Both the position numbers and the translations under genes were made by a program. Below are positions 1-9,863 of a stretch of 48,025 nucleotides of DNA, piece after piece. Each line of letters opens with the position of its first letter. Position 1 is the first letter of the stretch. The stretch is from Frankiaceae bacterium. GTDB taxonomy: Bacteria > Actinomycetota > Actinomycetes > JAFAQI01. The stretch spans positions 1 to 48,025 of the forward strand of contig JAVEEG010000211.1 of assembly GCA_030840585.1 (NCBI GenBank). Reading direction: 5' to 3'. The notes below the pieces were generated by a model. The model did not search any database and had not been told where the DNA came from. It saw only the letters and a list, made by a program, of their open reading frames with translations.

Positions 1-64
1 GCGGCGGCGGCGTAGCGGTCGAAGGCATCGCAAAGAACTCCCGTTCTCTGGTACGTGTGTCGGG

Positions 65-1189
65 TCAGGCGGATGTGGACGCGTACGACGCGATGTGCTG
101 CTGATGCGGCTTCGGCATCGCCGCGACGGCGGTGCCGCAGGCGAGACAGAACGCCGAGCCGGCGACGAGCGGCAGCCCGCACTCAGCGCAGTTGCCGCCG
201 TAATGTCCAGCCGGCGCAACCGTCGCCTCGGTCGCCTCGTCGAGCAGCGCGGCATGCGCCTCGTCGCGGATGCGGATCAACCCCACCGCCGCGGTGATCG
301 CCGCGATGATGAACGTCAGCACGACGCCGCGGTCGCCGTAGATCGCAAGCGTCGCGACGGCGGAGTCGTACACGCCGATCAGCAAGAAACCTTCGAGCAG
401 GCCGAGCGGGTACGCACTCGTGCGGCGGCGCAGCCGCATCACGGTGATCGCACCAGCGGCGGCGTAGATGATCGGCTTCGCGAACCCGAGGGTCAGCGCG
501 ATGAACGCGTCCCGCGCGCTGCTGGTGTTGTGCACGGTCGCCGACGAGAACGCACCGTGCTGCACGACGATCGACTCGGCCAACGCGAGCGACGCACCAC
601 CGAGTGCGGCGAACGTCAGCGCGTCCAACGTGTGCTTGAACCGGGGTCGGGACGTGACGATTACCGGCGCGACCTGTACGGCGATCAACGTCACCAACGG
701 AAGTACGACGCAGAGTTCGAGCAACCGGCCGGTCGACGGCAGGTTGTTGGTGAGCCCGATGATCGCGCCGGATCCGGAGAACGCGTTGGCCAACAAGCCA
801 ATGCCGACACCGAGCGCAGCCGCGAGCGCGACGCAGGCCGCGACGACCGTCAACGGATCGTCGGACCAGACCTCGTGGTCGTAGAGGTACATCAACAACA
901 CACCGGGGAGCGCGATGGCGGCGCAGATCAACGCGACCGGCAGGATGCCGAAGCCGGACGCGACGAGTGATGCGGCGCCGGCCAGCGCGAGACCCCACTT
1001 GTAGAGGTGGTGCCGCGAGCCGGACACGTGCGGCATCAACGTGCTGACGAGTGCCAGTGCGCGTACGGGTTCGCCGGGTGACGCGGCGTAGTGGCTGGTG
1101 CGATCGGCTGACGTCGTAAGGCCCGCACCACAGCGATAACAGAAGCGAGCGAGCTCCGGGTTAACGGTCGAGCACCGGGAGCAGGTCAT
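65..1189 (-). CDS. Polytopic membrane protein with zinc ribbons at both termini
   Basis: ORF 65..1804 with likely start at 1189 (RBS-like GGAGG upstream). N-terminal CSRC..FCYRCG and C-terminal CAEC..FCLACG flank many hydrophobic segments. Confidence 0.75.
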   Translation of the reverse strand: MTCSRCSTVNPELARFCYRCGAGLTTSADRTSHYAASPGEPVRALALVSTLMPHVSGSRHHLYKWGLALAGAASLVASGFGILPVALICAAIALPGVLLMYLYDHEVWSDDPLTVVAACVALAAALGVGIGLLANAFSGSGAIIGLTNNLPSTGRLLELCVVLPLVTLIAVQVAPVIVTSRPRFKHTLDALTFAALGGASLALAESIVVQHGAFSSATVHNTSSARDAFIALTLGFAKPIIYAAAGAITVMRLRRRTSAYPLGLLEGFLLIGVYDSAVATLAIYGDRGVVLTFIIAAITAAVGLIRIRDEAHAALLDEATEATVAPAGHYGGNCAECGLPLVAGSAFCLACGTAVAAMPKPHQQHIASYASTSA

Positions 1190-1368
1190 ATTTTCCTCCG
1201 CAGTCAGGAAGGGAGCGGCGGGAGCATGACACGACATTGAGTCTTCTAGTGCGTGTTTCGCGAAGAAGCAATCCGTGTCTAACCAGTTGGTGCGGAAAAC
1301 GTCACCACACGCGACGGGACGCAACCACAGGCGACGACGGACGCCAATCGGGGTGGCAGTATCGCCGC

Positions 1369-1962
1369 ATGCACAAAGACGACTCCGGTCAATGGCGCAG
1401 TGACGACGACGTGTGGGTGTGGAACGGATCGGCATGGGAGCCCGCGTCGCCCGCACCGAGCGATACGCCACCCACTGCGCCGAAGCCCGACGCCGAACAT
1501 CCGATGTCGCCGGACGGAACACAGGTGTGGGACGGCACCGCGTGGGTGCCGGTCGAGACCGCAACAGCCGGCGCGGACAGTGCCGCCGACGACACCCCAC
1601 CGGAGCCCCCGGTCGAGCATCCGATGTCGCCGGACGGTCACTGGCAGTGGGACGGCACGGCATGGCAGCCGGTCGGCGCGGCCGCACCGCAGGACGCTCC
1701 CACTCGCCAACTGTCACCGGACGGTAAGTGGGTCTGGGACGGGACCGCATGGCAACCGGTCGCGGACGCAGTCGCCGCGAGCAGTGCACCCGCGGCGAAC
1801 ACAACCGCGGCCGCGCTGATCGCGAGCGGCATGCCGGTCTCCGACGACGGCGCGTGGGTGTGGAACGGCACCGAGTGGATCGCGACCGCCGAGCCGGACC
1901 CCGCGCCGGCCGCTAAGAAGGCGGCGGCGAAGAAACGGAAAACCGCCGCGGCCAAGAAGTGA
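1369..1962 (+). CDS. WDG-repeat protein with Lys/Ala-rich tail
   Basis: Five imperfect repeats of (S)PDGxWxWDGTAWxPV/VWNGxxW; C-terminus AAKKAAAKKRKTAAAKK. ATG at 1369 is in frame with ORF 1237..1962. Confidence 0.7.
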   Translation: MHKDDSGQWRSDDDVWVWNGSAWEPASPAPSDTPPTAPKPDAEHPMSPDGTQVWDGTAWVPVETATAGADSAADDTPPEPPVEHPMSPDGHWQWDGTAWQPVGAAAPQDAPTRQLSPDGKWVWDGTAWQPVADAVAASSAPAANTTAAALIASGMPVSDDGAWVWNGTEWIATAEPDPAPAAKKAAAKKRKTAAAKK

Positions 1963-3343
1963 GCGCCGTCGCCAGTGCGGCGACGATCACGGCGATCACG
2001 AAGACCCACACGCTGATGTAGCTGAGGCTGCCTTCAATGCCGGCCCAGAGCAGCGCGCCCGCGGCCACCATTGCGGCGCCGATGCGCAGCTGCTTCGTCA
2101 TGCGCCGCCGCCGTACGACGCCCGCCATCGCGACCAGGCCGGCGACGACGGGGATCGAGTACGGCTGGCCGCGCCCGGAGCCCTCGTAGTAGAAGCCCGG
2201 CTGGTAGTACTCGGTCGGGTTGTACGCGTACCCGCCGCTGTCGGCGTTGTAGGCGTACGGGTCGTAGCTGAGACCGCCGACGAAGTACCCGCTGGACGAG
2301 ATGGAGTTGGTGGTCCCGAACAGCGAAAGCACCGCGATCCCCAACGCGACAACCGCAATACCGACGCGGCTGCGCAACTCGATCGGACCACCTTCGGCCG
2401 CGAGCCGGCGCCATGCTTCGCGACCGAGGACGTACGCCGCGACGACCCACAGCAAGCTGGTCACCTGAAGCCGGGCCGACGCGACCGCGACACCTATGAC
2501 GAGCGCGGTCAGCACCCAGAAGCCCGCGGCCGCCACTGGTGCCGGCAACGACACGCGATTGGCCGGGAGCTTCGCAGTCTCGGCGACCACGGCCACTGCC
2601 GCGGCGAGCAGCAACACGACGGTCCAGAACCAACCCGGGCCGTACTGCCCAGGGAGCCAGCCAACGATGATCGCCACGACGGTGAGCACGGCACCGAACA
2701 ACGGCGCCGACTGGCGCAACACGGTCAGCGTCGGCGCAGCTGTCGTTGCCGCGGGCGGGCGGGAGCGGCGCGCTTCGCGAAGCACCGGGACAAGCACGCA
2801 CACCAGCGCGAGGAACCATGCCACCTGGGTGACGCCGAGGCTCAAGAAGTCGGCCTGCTGCGCGGCGAGCAGCAGCGCGAAGCTGGTGAGCAACACCGGC
2901 GATCCGATCACCGCCGGCACGCCGTTGAGGGCAGGCAACCGGCCGCCTTCGCGCAACTGCCCGGCGACCACGACGAGCCCGAGGACGAGAAGCACGATCA
3001 ACCACCGGACCGGCACGGCGTGCGAGGAATGCACCCGATCGGCGATGAGCGCGATGACGAGGAACCCGAAGCCGAGCACCGGCCAGACCGACCCGGTGCG
3101 GGCCGCCGTAGCGGCGCCGGCTGCGGATGGCTGGTCGTCGTCGGTGCCGAGACCGACCCGGCCGGCCTCGCGATCCAGCGCCGCAATCGCCTCGGCCCAC
3201 GCGCCCTTGACCATCGCGATCAGCGAGGTTGCTTGAGCCGGCAGCACGAACGATCGCGGCGCCGAGCCGGGCGGGGGTGGCGGTGGCTGTGTTGGTGGCG
3301 GCGGCGGTGGTGGCGGTGGTGACGTTGCCCCCGTGGTCGTCAT
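1913..3343 (-). CDS. Polytopic membrane protein with proline-rich N-terminus
   Basis: 476-aa ORF; PPPPPPPP..TQPPPPPP N-terminus followed by many hydrophobic helices. 3' end overlaps the convergent gene by 50 bp. Confidence 0.7.
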   Translation of the reverse strand: MTTTGATSPPPPPPPPPTQPPPPPPGSAPRSFVLPAQATSLIAMVKGAWAEAIAALDREAGRVGLGTDDDQPSAAGAATAARTGSVWPVLGFGFLVIALIADRVHSSHAVPVRWLIVLLVLGLVVVAGQLREGGRLPALNGVPAVIGSPVLLTSFALLLAAQQADFLSLGVTQVAWFLALVCVLVPVLREARRSRPPAATTAAPTLTVLRQSAPLFGAVLTVVAIIVGWLPGQYGPGWFWTVVLLLAAAVAVVAETAKLPANRVSLPAPVAAAGFWVLTALVIGVAVASARLQVTSLLWVVAAYVLGREAWRRLAAEGGPIELRSRVGIAVVALGIAVLSLFGTTNSISSSGYFVGGLSYDPYAYNADSGGYAYNPTEYYQPGFYYEGSGRGQPYSIPVVAGLVAMAGVVRRRRMTKQLRIGAAMVAAGALLWAGIEGSLSYISVWVFVIAVIVAALATALTSWPRRFSVSSPPPS

Positions 3344-3489
3344 CTGGCCCCGTCCTCTGTAGCGGCGAGAATCCGGTCGGCGCGACGATAACGCGAGCTA
3401 CGCGATGGTGACTCGAATATCGCAATACCGCGACGAACCGCCGTCGATCGGACCAGAATCAGCGGGAAGGAGACGACGCTCGGAGGATC

Positions 3490-4581
3490 ATGCGCCGGAC
3501 AGTTCGTATCCTCGCCATCGACGGGGGCGGGGTGCGCGGCCTGTTGCCCGCCCGTTTCCTGATGGAACTGGAAGCGATGAGCGGGCAGCCGCTGCATTCC
3601 CTGTTCGACATCATCGCGGGGACATCGGTAGGCGGGATCATCGCGCTCGGCTACGCGACACCGGGCGAGACCGGCGCGGGCTTCTCAGCCGCGACCGTGT
3701 TCGAGGACCTGCGCCGTTGGCTGCCCGACATCTTCCCGCCGTTGCAGACCGCTGCGTCGCTGGACGGGTTGCGCGACGTGCACGAGCGACATGCGCTGTC
3801 CCAACTCGTCGGCGCCGCGTTGCTGCCGCACCACTTCGGCAACGCCCGCTATAGCGCGGCAGCGCTCGAAGGTTGCGTGCTGCAGGCGTTCGGCACCGCA
3901 CGGCTCAGTGACGCGCTCACCGACGTGGTGGTGCCGGCGTACGACATGCACGGCGGCCAACCGATGGTGTTCCGCAGCCGCGACGCTCGCTCCGGTACGG
4001 CGGTTTGCGGTGACCCACTGATGGTGGAGGTCGCCCGGGCGACGTCGGCGGCACCGACGTACCTGCCGCCGTTGCGATTGCTGGCGGATCAGCAGGAGTC
4101 GGTGCTCATCGACGGCGGGGTGGTCGCGAACAATCCGGCCGCGATCGCGTACCTGGACGGGATGGATCGGGACCGCGACGACGACGGCGCCGCGCCCGAC
4201 GTCGTGCTGCTGTCGGTCGGCACCGGGCGGCCGTCGACCCAACAGCCCAGTTACGAGGAGATCTTCACCCGCAGCTGGGCGTCGCTCGGGATGGGGCTGC
4301 TAGGTGTCGTGCTCAACGGTGCCGGCGAGATGGCGCACCAACTCGTCGACCGCATGGTGTCGGGCCGGCCGGCACCCAATCAGTACGTCCGCGTGCAACC
4401 GACGCTGACACCGGACGCCAGCCTGCACATCGACGACGCGTCGCCGGCCAATCTCGACGCGCTGATCCGGTGCGCGGAGGCGACCGTGCAAGAACACCGG
4501 CCGGCACTCGAAGGGCTCGTCGAAACATTGACCGCGACCGGGCCGGTTCCGCGGCAGGCGGCCGGCTCGCCGGCGAGTTGA
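3490..4581 (+). CDS. Patatin-like phospholipase
   Basis: ILAIDGGGVRGLLPA (oxyanion motif), IIAGTSVGGIIAL (GxSxG), DGGVVANNP (catalytic Asp motif). Confidence 0.9.
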   Translation: MRRTVRILAIDGGGVRGLLPARFLMELEAMSGQPLHSLFDIIAGTSVGGIIALGYATPGETGAGFSAATVFEDLRRWLPDIFPPLQTAASLDGLRDVHERHALSQLVGAALLPHHFGNARYSAAALEGCVLQAFGTARLSDALTDVVVPAYDMHGGQPMVFRSRDARSGTAVCGDPLMVEVARATSAAPTYLPPLRLLADQQESVLIDGGVVANNPAAIAYLDGMDRDRDDDGAAPDVVLLSVGTGRPSTQQPSYEEIFTRSWASLGMGLLGVVLNGAGEMAHQLVDRMVSGRPAPNQYVRVQPTLTPDASLHIDDASPANLDALIRCAEATVQEHRPALEGLVETLTATGPVPRQAAGSPAS

Positions 4582-4586
4582 CCACG

Positions 4587-5372
4587 ATGAGCAAGAACGA
4601 CGGTGACGAGCTTCGCGCGTTGCGGGCCGACCTGCACGAGCGGATCCGGCGGGCGACCGACCTGCCAATGCTGTTGCTGTCGATCGCGTTCATCGTCGTC
4701 ATCATCTGGCCGATCGCGAGCCCGCACCTCGGCTCGACCGCGCGGACCGTGTTGACCGCGACGGACGACGGCATCTGGGCGCTGTTCGCGCTGGAATACG
4801 GAGCGCTGGTCGTGACCGCGCCGAGCCGGCGGCGGTATGTGCTGTCGCACATCCCGGATCTGCTGATGGTGCTGTTGCCGATGCTGCGGCCGCTGCGCAT
4901 GTTGCGGGTACTGCGGCTCAGCACGGTGGCGGTGTCGGGCGCGCAACGCTCCCGGCACCTGCTCATCTCGCGGGCGCCGCTGTACGCGGCCGGGCTTGCC
5001 GGGCTCGCCGTCGTATCCGCGGCGGTGATGGAACTCAACGCCGAGCAGCACGCGGCCGGCGCGCGGATCGTGAACATGGGCGACGCGATGTGGTGGGCAG
5101 TCACCACGATCACCACGGTGGGGTACGGCGACTTCTTCCCGGTCACCGTTCCCGGCAAGGTGATCGCCGCCGCGCTGATGCTGACCGGCATCGGATTGCT
5201 CGGCGTCATCACCGCCTCGGTGGCCGCGTGGTTCGTCGGTGCGGAAACGGACGAGGCGATGTCGCGCGAGGCCCGGCTGGAGGCGATCGTCGTACGGCTG
5301 GAACAACAGGTGGAAGCGCTCAGCCGGTCGGTGGCGCCGGGCGAGCTCGCCGATGCGGCGCGGGAGGGCTGA
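4587..5372 (+). CDS. Voltage-gated-type potassium ion channel
   Basis: Selectivity filter TITTVGYGDFFP; S4-like RPLRMLRVLRL; C-terminal coiled segment. Confidence 0.9.
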   Translation: MSKNDGDELRALRADLHERIRRATDLPMLLLSIAFIVVIIWPIASPHLGSTARTVLTATDDGIWALFALEYGALVVTAPSRRRYVLSHIPDLLMVLLPMLRPLRMLRVLRLSTVAVSGAQRSRHLLISRAPLYAAGLAGLAVVSAAVMELNAEQHAAGARIVNMGDAMWWAVTTITTVGYGDFFPVTVPGKVIAAALMLTGIGLLGVITASVAAWFVGAETDEAMSREARLEAIVVRLEQQVEALSRSVAPGELADAAREG

Positions 5373-5373
5373 C

Positions 5374-6399
5374 GTGGCCGGCGATCGGCACTACACCGGG
5401 GATCGGGCCGCGCTCGGCAGGTTCGAGACGTTCTTCTTCGCCGCGATCTCGACCGTGGTGCTGGTGCGCGCATTTCTCATCGTGACCGGCTATCCCAAGG
5501 TGGGCGGGCACGGATTGCACGTCGCGCACGTGTTGTGGGGCGGGCTGTTCATGGGTGCGGCGATCGCGATCGCGATGATCTACCCGGGATCGCGTTGGCG
5601 GCATCGCGCCGCGATCCTCGGCGGCACTGGCTTCGGCCTGTTCATCGACGAGATCGGGAAGTTCCTGACCAGCAGCGTCAACTACTTCTACCGGCCGGCG
5701 ATCGCGATCATCTACGTCGTGTTCGTGGCGTTCTACCTGACCGTGCGCGAGCTGGTGATGCGCCGGCCGCTGTCCCAACCGCAACGGCTGGCGATCGCCT
5801 CAACCGCATTGGCCGATCTGTCGCTGGGACAACTCGGCAGTGGCGGTCGGGCGTACGCGTTGTCGGTGTTGGATGGCGCCAATCCTGACGATCTGGGTGA
5901 GCACATCCGATCCGCGCTGCTGTGCCAGCCGGTCCCTACGTCGGTCGCCGAGAGCCGGCTTACGGTGCTGCGGGAGAAGTTGGTCGAGCGGGCGCGGAAC
6001 ATGCTCGGGCATCCGCTGGCACACATCGGCGTCTACGCCGTGATCCTCACGCAACTGGTCGTGGTGCTCGGGCAACTCGCCGTGCTGATCGTGCAGCCGG
6101 CGCTCGGTGAGTCAAGCGGATCGAACACGACGATGCGGGTAGCGGAGGTGGTGACTGCGGCCAGCGGCGCCTACACGTTGTACGGCTTGGTGCGCGCTGT
6201 TCGCGGCGATCGCTCGGGTGCGTTGCGGGTGCTCTTCCGGTCGGTGCTCATCACGGTGCTGGTGACGCAGACGTTCGTGTTCGCGGAGTATCAGGCGCTC
6301 GGGATCATCGGGCTGCTGGTGGACCTCGGCTTGTTCGGGCTGCTGCGGGTCGCCGGTGAGGCGAAGCCGGACGCGTTCCTGGAACCGGACCTGGCGTGA
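5374..6399 (+). CDS. Polytopic membrane protein, hypothetical
   Basis: GTG start 2 nt after the channel stop; multiple hydrophobic helices (FFFAAISTVVLVRAFLIVTGY...). Confidence 0.65.
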   Translation: MAGDRHYTGDRAALGRFETFFFAAISTVVLVRAFLIVTGYPKVGGHGLHVAHVLWGGLFMGAAIAIAMIYPGSRWRHRAAILGGTGFGLFIDEIGKFLTSSVNYFYRPAIAIIYVVFVAFYLTVRELVMRRPLSQPQRLAIASTALADLSLGQLGSGGRAYALSVLDGANPDDLGEHIRSALLCQPVPTSVAESRLTVLREKLVERARNMLGHPLAHIGVYAVILTQLVVVLGQLAVLIVQPALGESSGSNTTMRVAEVVTAASGAYTLYGLVRAVRGDRSGALRVLFRSVLITVLVTQTFVFAEYQALGIIGLLVDLGLFGLLRVAGEAKPDAFLEPDLA

Positions 6400-6425
6400 C
6401 GGTGCCGCGGCGTTTGGGCGAGGTG

Positions 6426-6584
6426 TCAGTGCCAGCCGCCGTTGAGGTAGCGCCGCTCCTTCTCTCGCTTCGGCTTGCGGCTCGCCTCCCGGGTGCCGTC
6501 GGGCGGGCGGCTGGTGAGCACGATGGCGAGCACGCAGATGGTGCACACCAGCGCCAGGCTCACCGCGACAATCGGCTCGCTCAT
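6426..6584 (-). CDS. Small single-pass membrane protein
   Basis: MSEPIVAVSLALVCTICVLAIVLTSRPPDG..., one TM segment and basic tail. Confidence 0.45.
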   Translation of the reverse strand: MSEPIVAVSLALVCTICVLAIVLTSRPPDGTREASRKPKREKERRYLNGGWH

Positions 6585-6767
6585 AACGAACCCCGTTTCT
6601 CGTGCCGATGCCGCAAACACTGACAGAACGGACATCATGATCGGGTCGAAATCGCGGAATTGGCTGATGTTCGCCACTGCGTTGGTGCCGGCACCTCGGC
6701 TGACCCGAACTAGCCATCTTGGCCGGCTTGGCGGCGCGTGGCGATGGTGACCGGCGAGACTGCACAG

Positions 6768-7136
6768 ATGAGACGCGTGCTGGTCGTCGACGACGAGCCG
6801 GACATCCTCGAGTTGTTGACGATCTGGCTGGACGACGATCCGCGTTGCTCACATGTGTTCCGGGCCAACGACCTCGAGGGCGCGCTGAGCCTCGCGATCG
6901 AGAAGCGACCGGACATCGTGGTCCTCGACTTCTGTTTCGGCCATCGGGTGAGCACCGAGATCCTGCCGCCGTTACGGGCCGCCTGCCCGGAGGCGCTGAT
7001 CGTCGTACACACGGCGAGCAAGCGGGCGGCGGAGCTGTCCGGCGTGCTTCAGGCCGGCGCGGACTCGATCGTGGAGAAGGGTGCCGAGACGATCGACGAG
7101 GTCATCGACAGCCTCTTCGTCACCGCCCGCCTCTGA
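6768..7136 (+). CDS. Single-domain response regulator (receiver)
   Basis: RRVLVVDDEPDILELL (acidic pair), IVVLDF (phospho-acceptor Asp region), VHTASK. No output domain. Confidence 0.85.
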   Translation: MRRVLVVDDEPDILELLTIWLDDDPRCSHVFRANDLEGALSLAIEKRPDIVVLDFCFGHRVSTEILPPLRAACPEALIVVHTASKRAAELSGVLQAGADSIVEKGAETIDEVIDSLFVTARL

Positions 7137-7206
7137 CCGCTCGCCGCCGCTGACTGCTCGCGCCAGCACACAGGTTGACCTCCACGGCGATTCACGCCGG
7201 ATGTGC

Positions 7207-8802
7207 CTACGGGCCTGCCGGCCCCGGCGTTTGGTTGACGATCGCGGTCATCACTTGCGACGCCATCCAGTACGCCCACGAGCGGCCGCGTTCGTCGACC
7301 CGGCGGGTACCGGACGTCCATGACGAGGACTCCGGCGGCACCTTGATTCCCCACCGTCCCGTGTACGACCACCACGGGGGTGGATCGAGGTCCGGCGCAC
7401 CCTGGCGCGCGGCGGCGATCCGGCACAGCACCTTCATGTCGAAGTAGGCGACGTCCCAGCCGTCCGGGGAGCCATCGTTCGTCGCCCAGCCATCCGGCGC
7501 CGGCTGGTTCGGATCGGGTGGCGCGGACGAGCCGAACGCCGGATTCCCGACCTGACCACCAGGCTCCACGGTGCTGTCGGCCGATCGCGGAATGTCGGCG
7601 GTCGATTCGTCGTCGTCCCACAGCTCGGTGATGGCATTGATCAGCCAGGCGATCAGCCACCAGATCGGCCCACCCGCAAGGATCGTGGCGACCACACCAC
7701 CGGCATCGCCCGCGATCGCCGTACCGACCATGCCCGGGAGCACCGCGGGAGCGAGTCCTTCCATGTCCGAGCCGGGCTCGTAGTCGAGGCTCGGCCACGG
7801 CTCCTGCGGCTTGGTTGGCACCTCTGCGGACTGACCGACGAAGAAGCGGTGCGTCCCCGCGCCAACCCACACGCCGGCATGCGCTTCGTCGCCGTTGGCA
7901 CCGGTCGCGATCTGGATGAGGCCGTCACTCACCCGCAACGGGGTGCACGACCAGTTCTCCGGGTCGAGGCTGAGCACGACCCATTCCGGCCGCGGCTCGC
8001 CGCGCAGTTCGAGCCGCTTCGGGCGGTGATCGCCGTCGAGATCCTCGAGGTTGCCGGCCACCCGGTAGAACAGGCTGACCGCGGCCCATTGGCCTTCGAG
8101 CGTGGACACGTCCTGACCGGCGAGCGGTGTCCGCGCCGGGAAGAAGTAGTAGTAGGTGACCTGGAGGAAGTGGTCGAGCGGCGATGACGTCATCCCTGCG
8201 GCCGGCGGCGCTTCGCGGAAGTGAGCACCGGCCCAGTCGACCTCGCAGTAGACCGCCGGCGACACCGGTTGCGGCGTACCGAAGAACGGACGGTTCGGCT
8301 GCAGGGCTAACGATTCCCACACCACGTCGTGGTTGATGGCCGACGCGAGCTCGGAGAAGGCGGCGCGTACGTAGTCGACATCGCCACCCTTGTATGGCTC
8401 CTTCGGCTGCGCCCAGCCGCCGAACGACAGGAACAGTTCGTGGGCCGGATCCGGGGCGCCCGCGTACGCCGCGTTGCCGATGGCGTCGACGGCGCCAGAC
8501 GCTTCGACCCGCAACGGCGAGTCGTCAGGATTGGGCGGCCCGGCGAGCCGGACGTGGTCGGTGACCGAGTTGCTAGCTCGCAGCAGGCAGGTCCCGCGAT
8601 GGTGCGGATCGGCATCGAGCGCGCCGATGTCGTCCGGGTCCACCTCGGTGTCCCACGGCGCGGAGGTGGTGTGGGTGAGCCACGCCTCAGCGCGGATCGG
8701 ATAGAAGGCTTCCTTGTCCGAGAAGAACAGCGCCGGTATCGAGTTGGCGGCCAGCTTGCGGACCAAGTCCGGGTCGAGCGTCGTCATTTCGGGTCGCTCC
8801 AT
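7207..8802 (-). CDS. VPS62-like domain protein
   Basis: PALFFSDKEAFYPIRAEAWL, LQVTYYYFFPA, LEGQWAAVSLFYRV and AGVWVGAGTHRFF match the VPS62-type pattern (hPxExF.P / YW.FY / HEGDWE / VYvalGsHa) loosely. Start may be 8787, overlapping the upstream stop. Confidence 0.55.
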   Translation of the reverse strand: MERPEMTTLDPDLVRKLAANSIPALFFSDKEAFYPIRAEAWLTHTTSAPWDTEVDPDDIGALDADPHHRGTCLLRASNSVTDHVRLAGPPNPDDSPLRVEASGAVDAIGNAAYAGAPDPAHELFLSFGGWAQPKEPYKGGDVDYVRAAFSELASAINHDVVWESLALQPNRPFFGTPQPVSPAVYCEVDWAGAHFREAPPAAGMTSSPLDHFLQVTYYYFFPARTPLAGQDVSTLEGQWAAVSLFYRVAGNLEDLDGDHRPKRLELRGEPRPEWVVLSLDPENWSCTPLRVSDGLIQIATGANGDEAHAGVWVGAGTHRFFVGQSAEVPTKPQEPWPSLDYEPGSDMEGLAPAVLPGMVGTAIAGDAGGVVATILAGGPIWWLIAWLINAITELWDDDESTADIPRSADSTVEPGGQVGNPAFGSSAPPDPNQPAPDGWATNDGSPDGWDVAYFDMKVLCRIAAARQGAPDLDPPPWWSYTGRWGIKVPPESSSWTSGTRRVDERGRSWAYWMASQVMTAIVNQTPGPAGP

Positions 8803-9863
8803 CCGGGCGGTCGATTGGCCGGCGGATAGCCGGGATAGTCGCCCTCGGCCGGCTCGCCGCCGAAGGGATCGCCGTGGCGCCGGTGGTCGTGCTTGCGCGG
8901 TGGCACGTCCGGCACACCGCAGAGGAGCCCGGGCAGGATCTCCCGCAGCCGACGATCCTTGGCGATCGGCGCGAGAAGGTCGTCGACGCCGCCGAGGGCA
9001 GCGGCAACGGCCTGCTGACCGAGAGCGGCGACGAGTACGTCGTAGAGGTGCATCGCGTACTGGGCGAACAGCGCGTAGTCGCCGGCGCGGAACGCAGCCG
9101 TGAGTCGCGGCGCCGTGCTCGCGACGTCGGCCCGAGCCGCCGCGGGGAGATGGGTGTACAAGCGGGCGACGATTCCCTGAATCTCCGTCAGCAGCTGGCG
9201 CAGCTTGTCGCGGTCATAGCCCAACCGCCGCAGTTCCGCCCCGGCTCGGGCCAATGCGTCGTCGTCCATGCAACATTTGTCGAGCGGGGAGTCGGGGCGG
9301 TTGCGCCACAACCACACCTCGCTGATGTCGCCGTCGAAGGCGTAGTTGTTGACCGGCTCGGGCCAGTGCCCGACGGTCAACCCGTTGGGCCCTACGGGCC
9401 GCACCGGACCCGGCACGTCGGAGCGGACGGCAACGACTTTGCCGTCGAGAGCCAGCCACCCCGTCGAGAGCCCGTCGTGGCCGCAGTCGGCGCGATGCCA
9501 GTTGCCGTCGTTGATCGGCAACGGCCCGGTCTGCGGTCCGGTCCACGACCCGTTGCCGTCGAGGATCGTCGCCTTCAGGGCGAAGCCGGGGATGATGTAG
9601 AGCGCGAACGACAGCTGTGACTCGGCCAGGTTGTAGCGGGCGTTTGCGTTGGTGCCCTCGAGCCGGAACCGAACCGAACACCGGAACCCGCCGAGGTCGC
9701 GCAAGGTGCTCGACGGCGGCACGTCGATCCGGGACGACGGATGCTTGAACCGGATCGCGCCCTGGTCGGGCCAGACGTCGTGGACGACACCGTGGTTGTG
9801 GAATCCCGACGTGTCCCACGCCAGGCCGGCGCTGTAACGGTGGTGGAGGATGAGTTCTCTCAT
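8784..9863 (-). CDS. LamG/concanavalin-like fold protein
   Basis: RELILHHRYSAGLAWDTSGFHNHGVV...FRCSVRFRLEG...HRADCGHDG...WLALDGKVV...FDGDISEVWLWRNR. Start codon overlaps the upstream stop as ATGA. Confidence 0.6.
   Translation of the reverse strand: MRELILHHRYSAGLAWDTSGFHNHGVVHDVWPDQGAIRFKHPSSRIDVPPSSTLRDLGGFRCSVRFRLEGTNANARYNLAESQLSFALYIIPGFALKATILDGNGSWTGPQTGPLPINDGNWHRADCGHDGLSTGWLALDGKVVAVRSDVPGPVRPVGPNGLTVGHWPEPVNNYAFDGDISEVWLWRNRPDSPLDKCCMDDDALARAGAELRRLGYDRDKLRQLLTEIQGIVARLYTHLPAAARADVASTAPRLTAAFRAGDYALFAQYAMHLYDVLVAALGQQAVAAALGGVDDLLAPIAKDRRLREILPGLLCGVPDVPPRKHDHRRHGDPFGGEPAEGDYPGYPPANRPPGWSDPK

Noticed and set aside
3490-6399. Patatin plus ion channel as a CBASS-like defence operon
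   Set aside because: No nucleotidyltransferase or other cyclase/sensor gene in the neighbourhood; the association alone is not enough.
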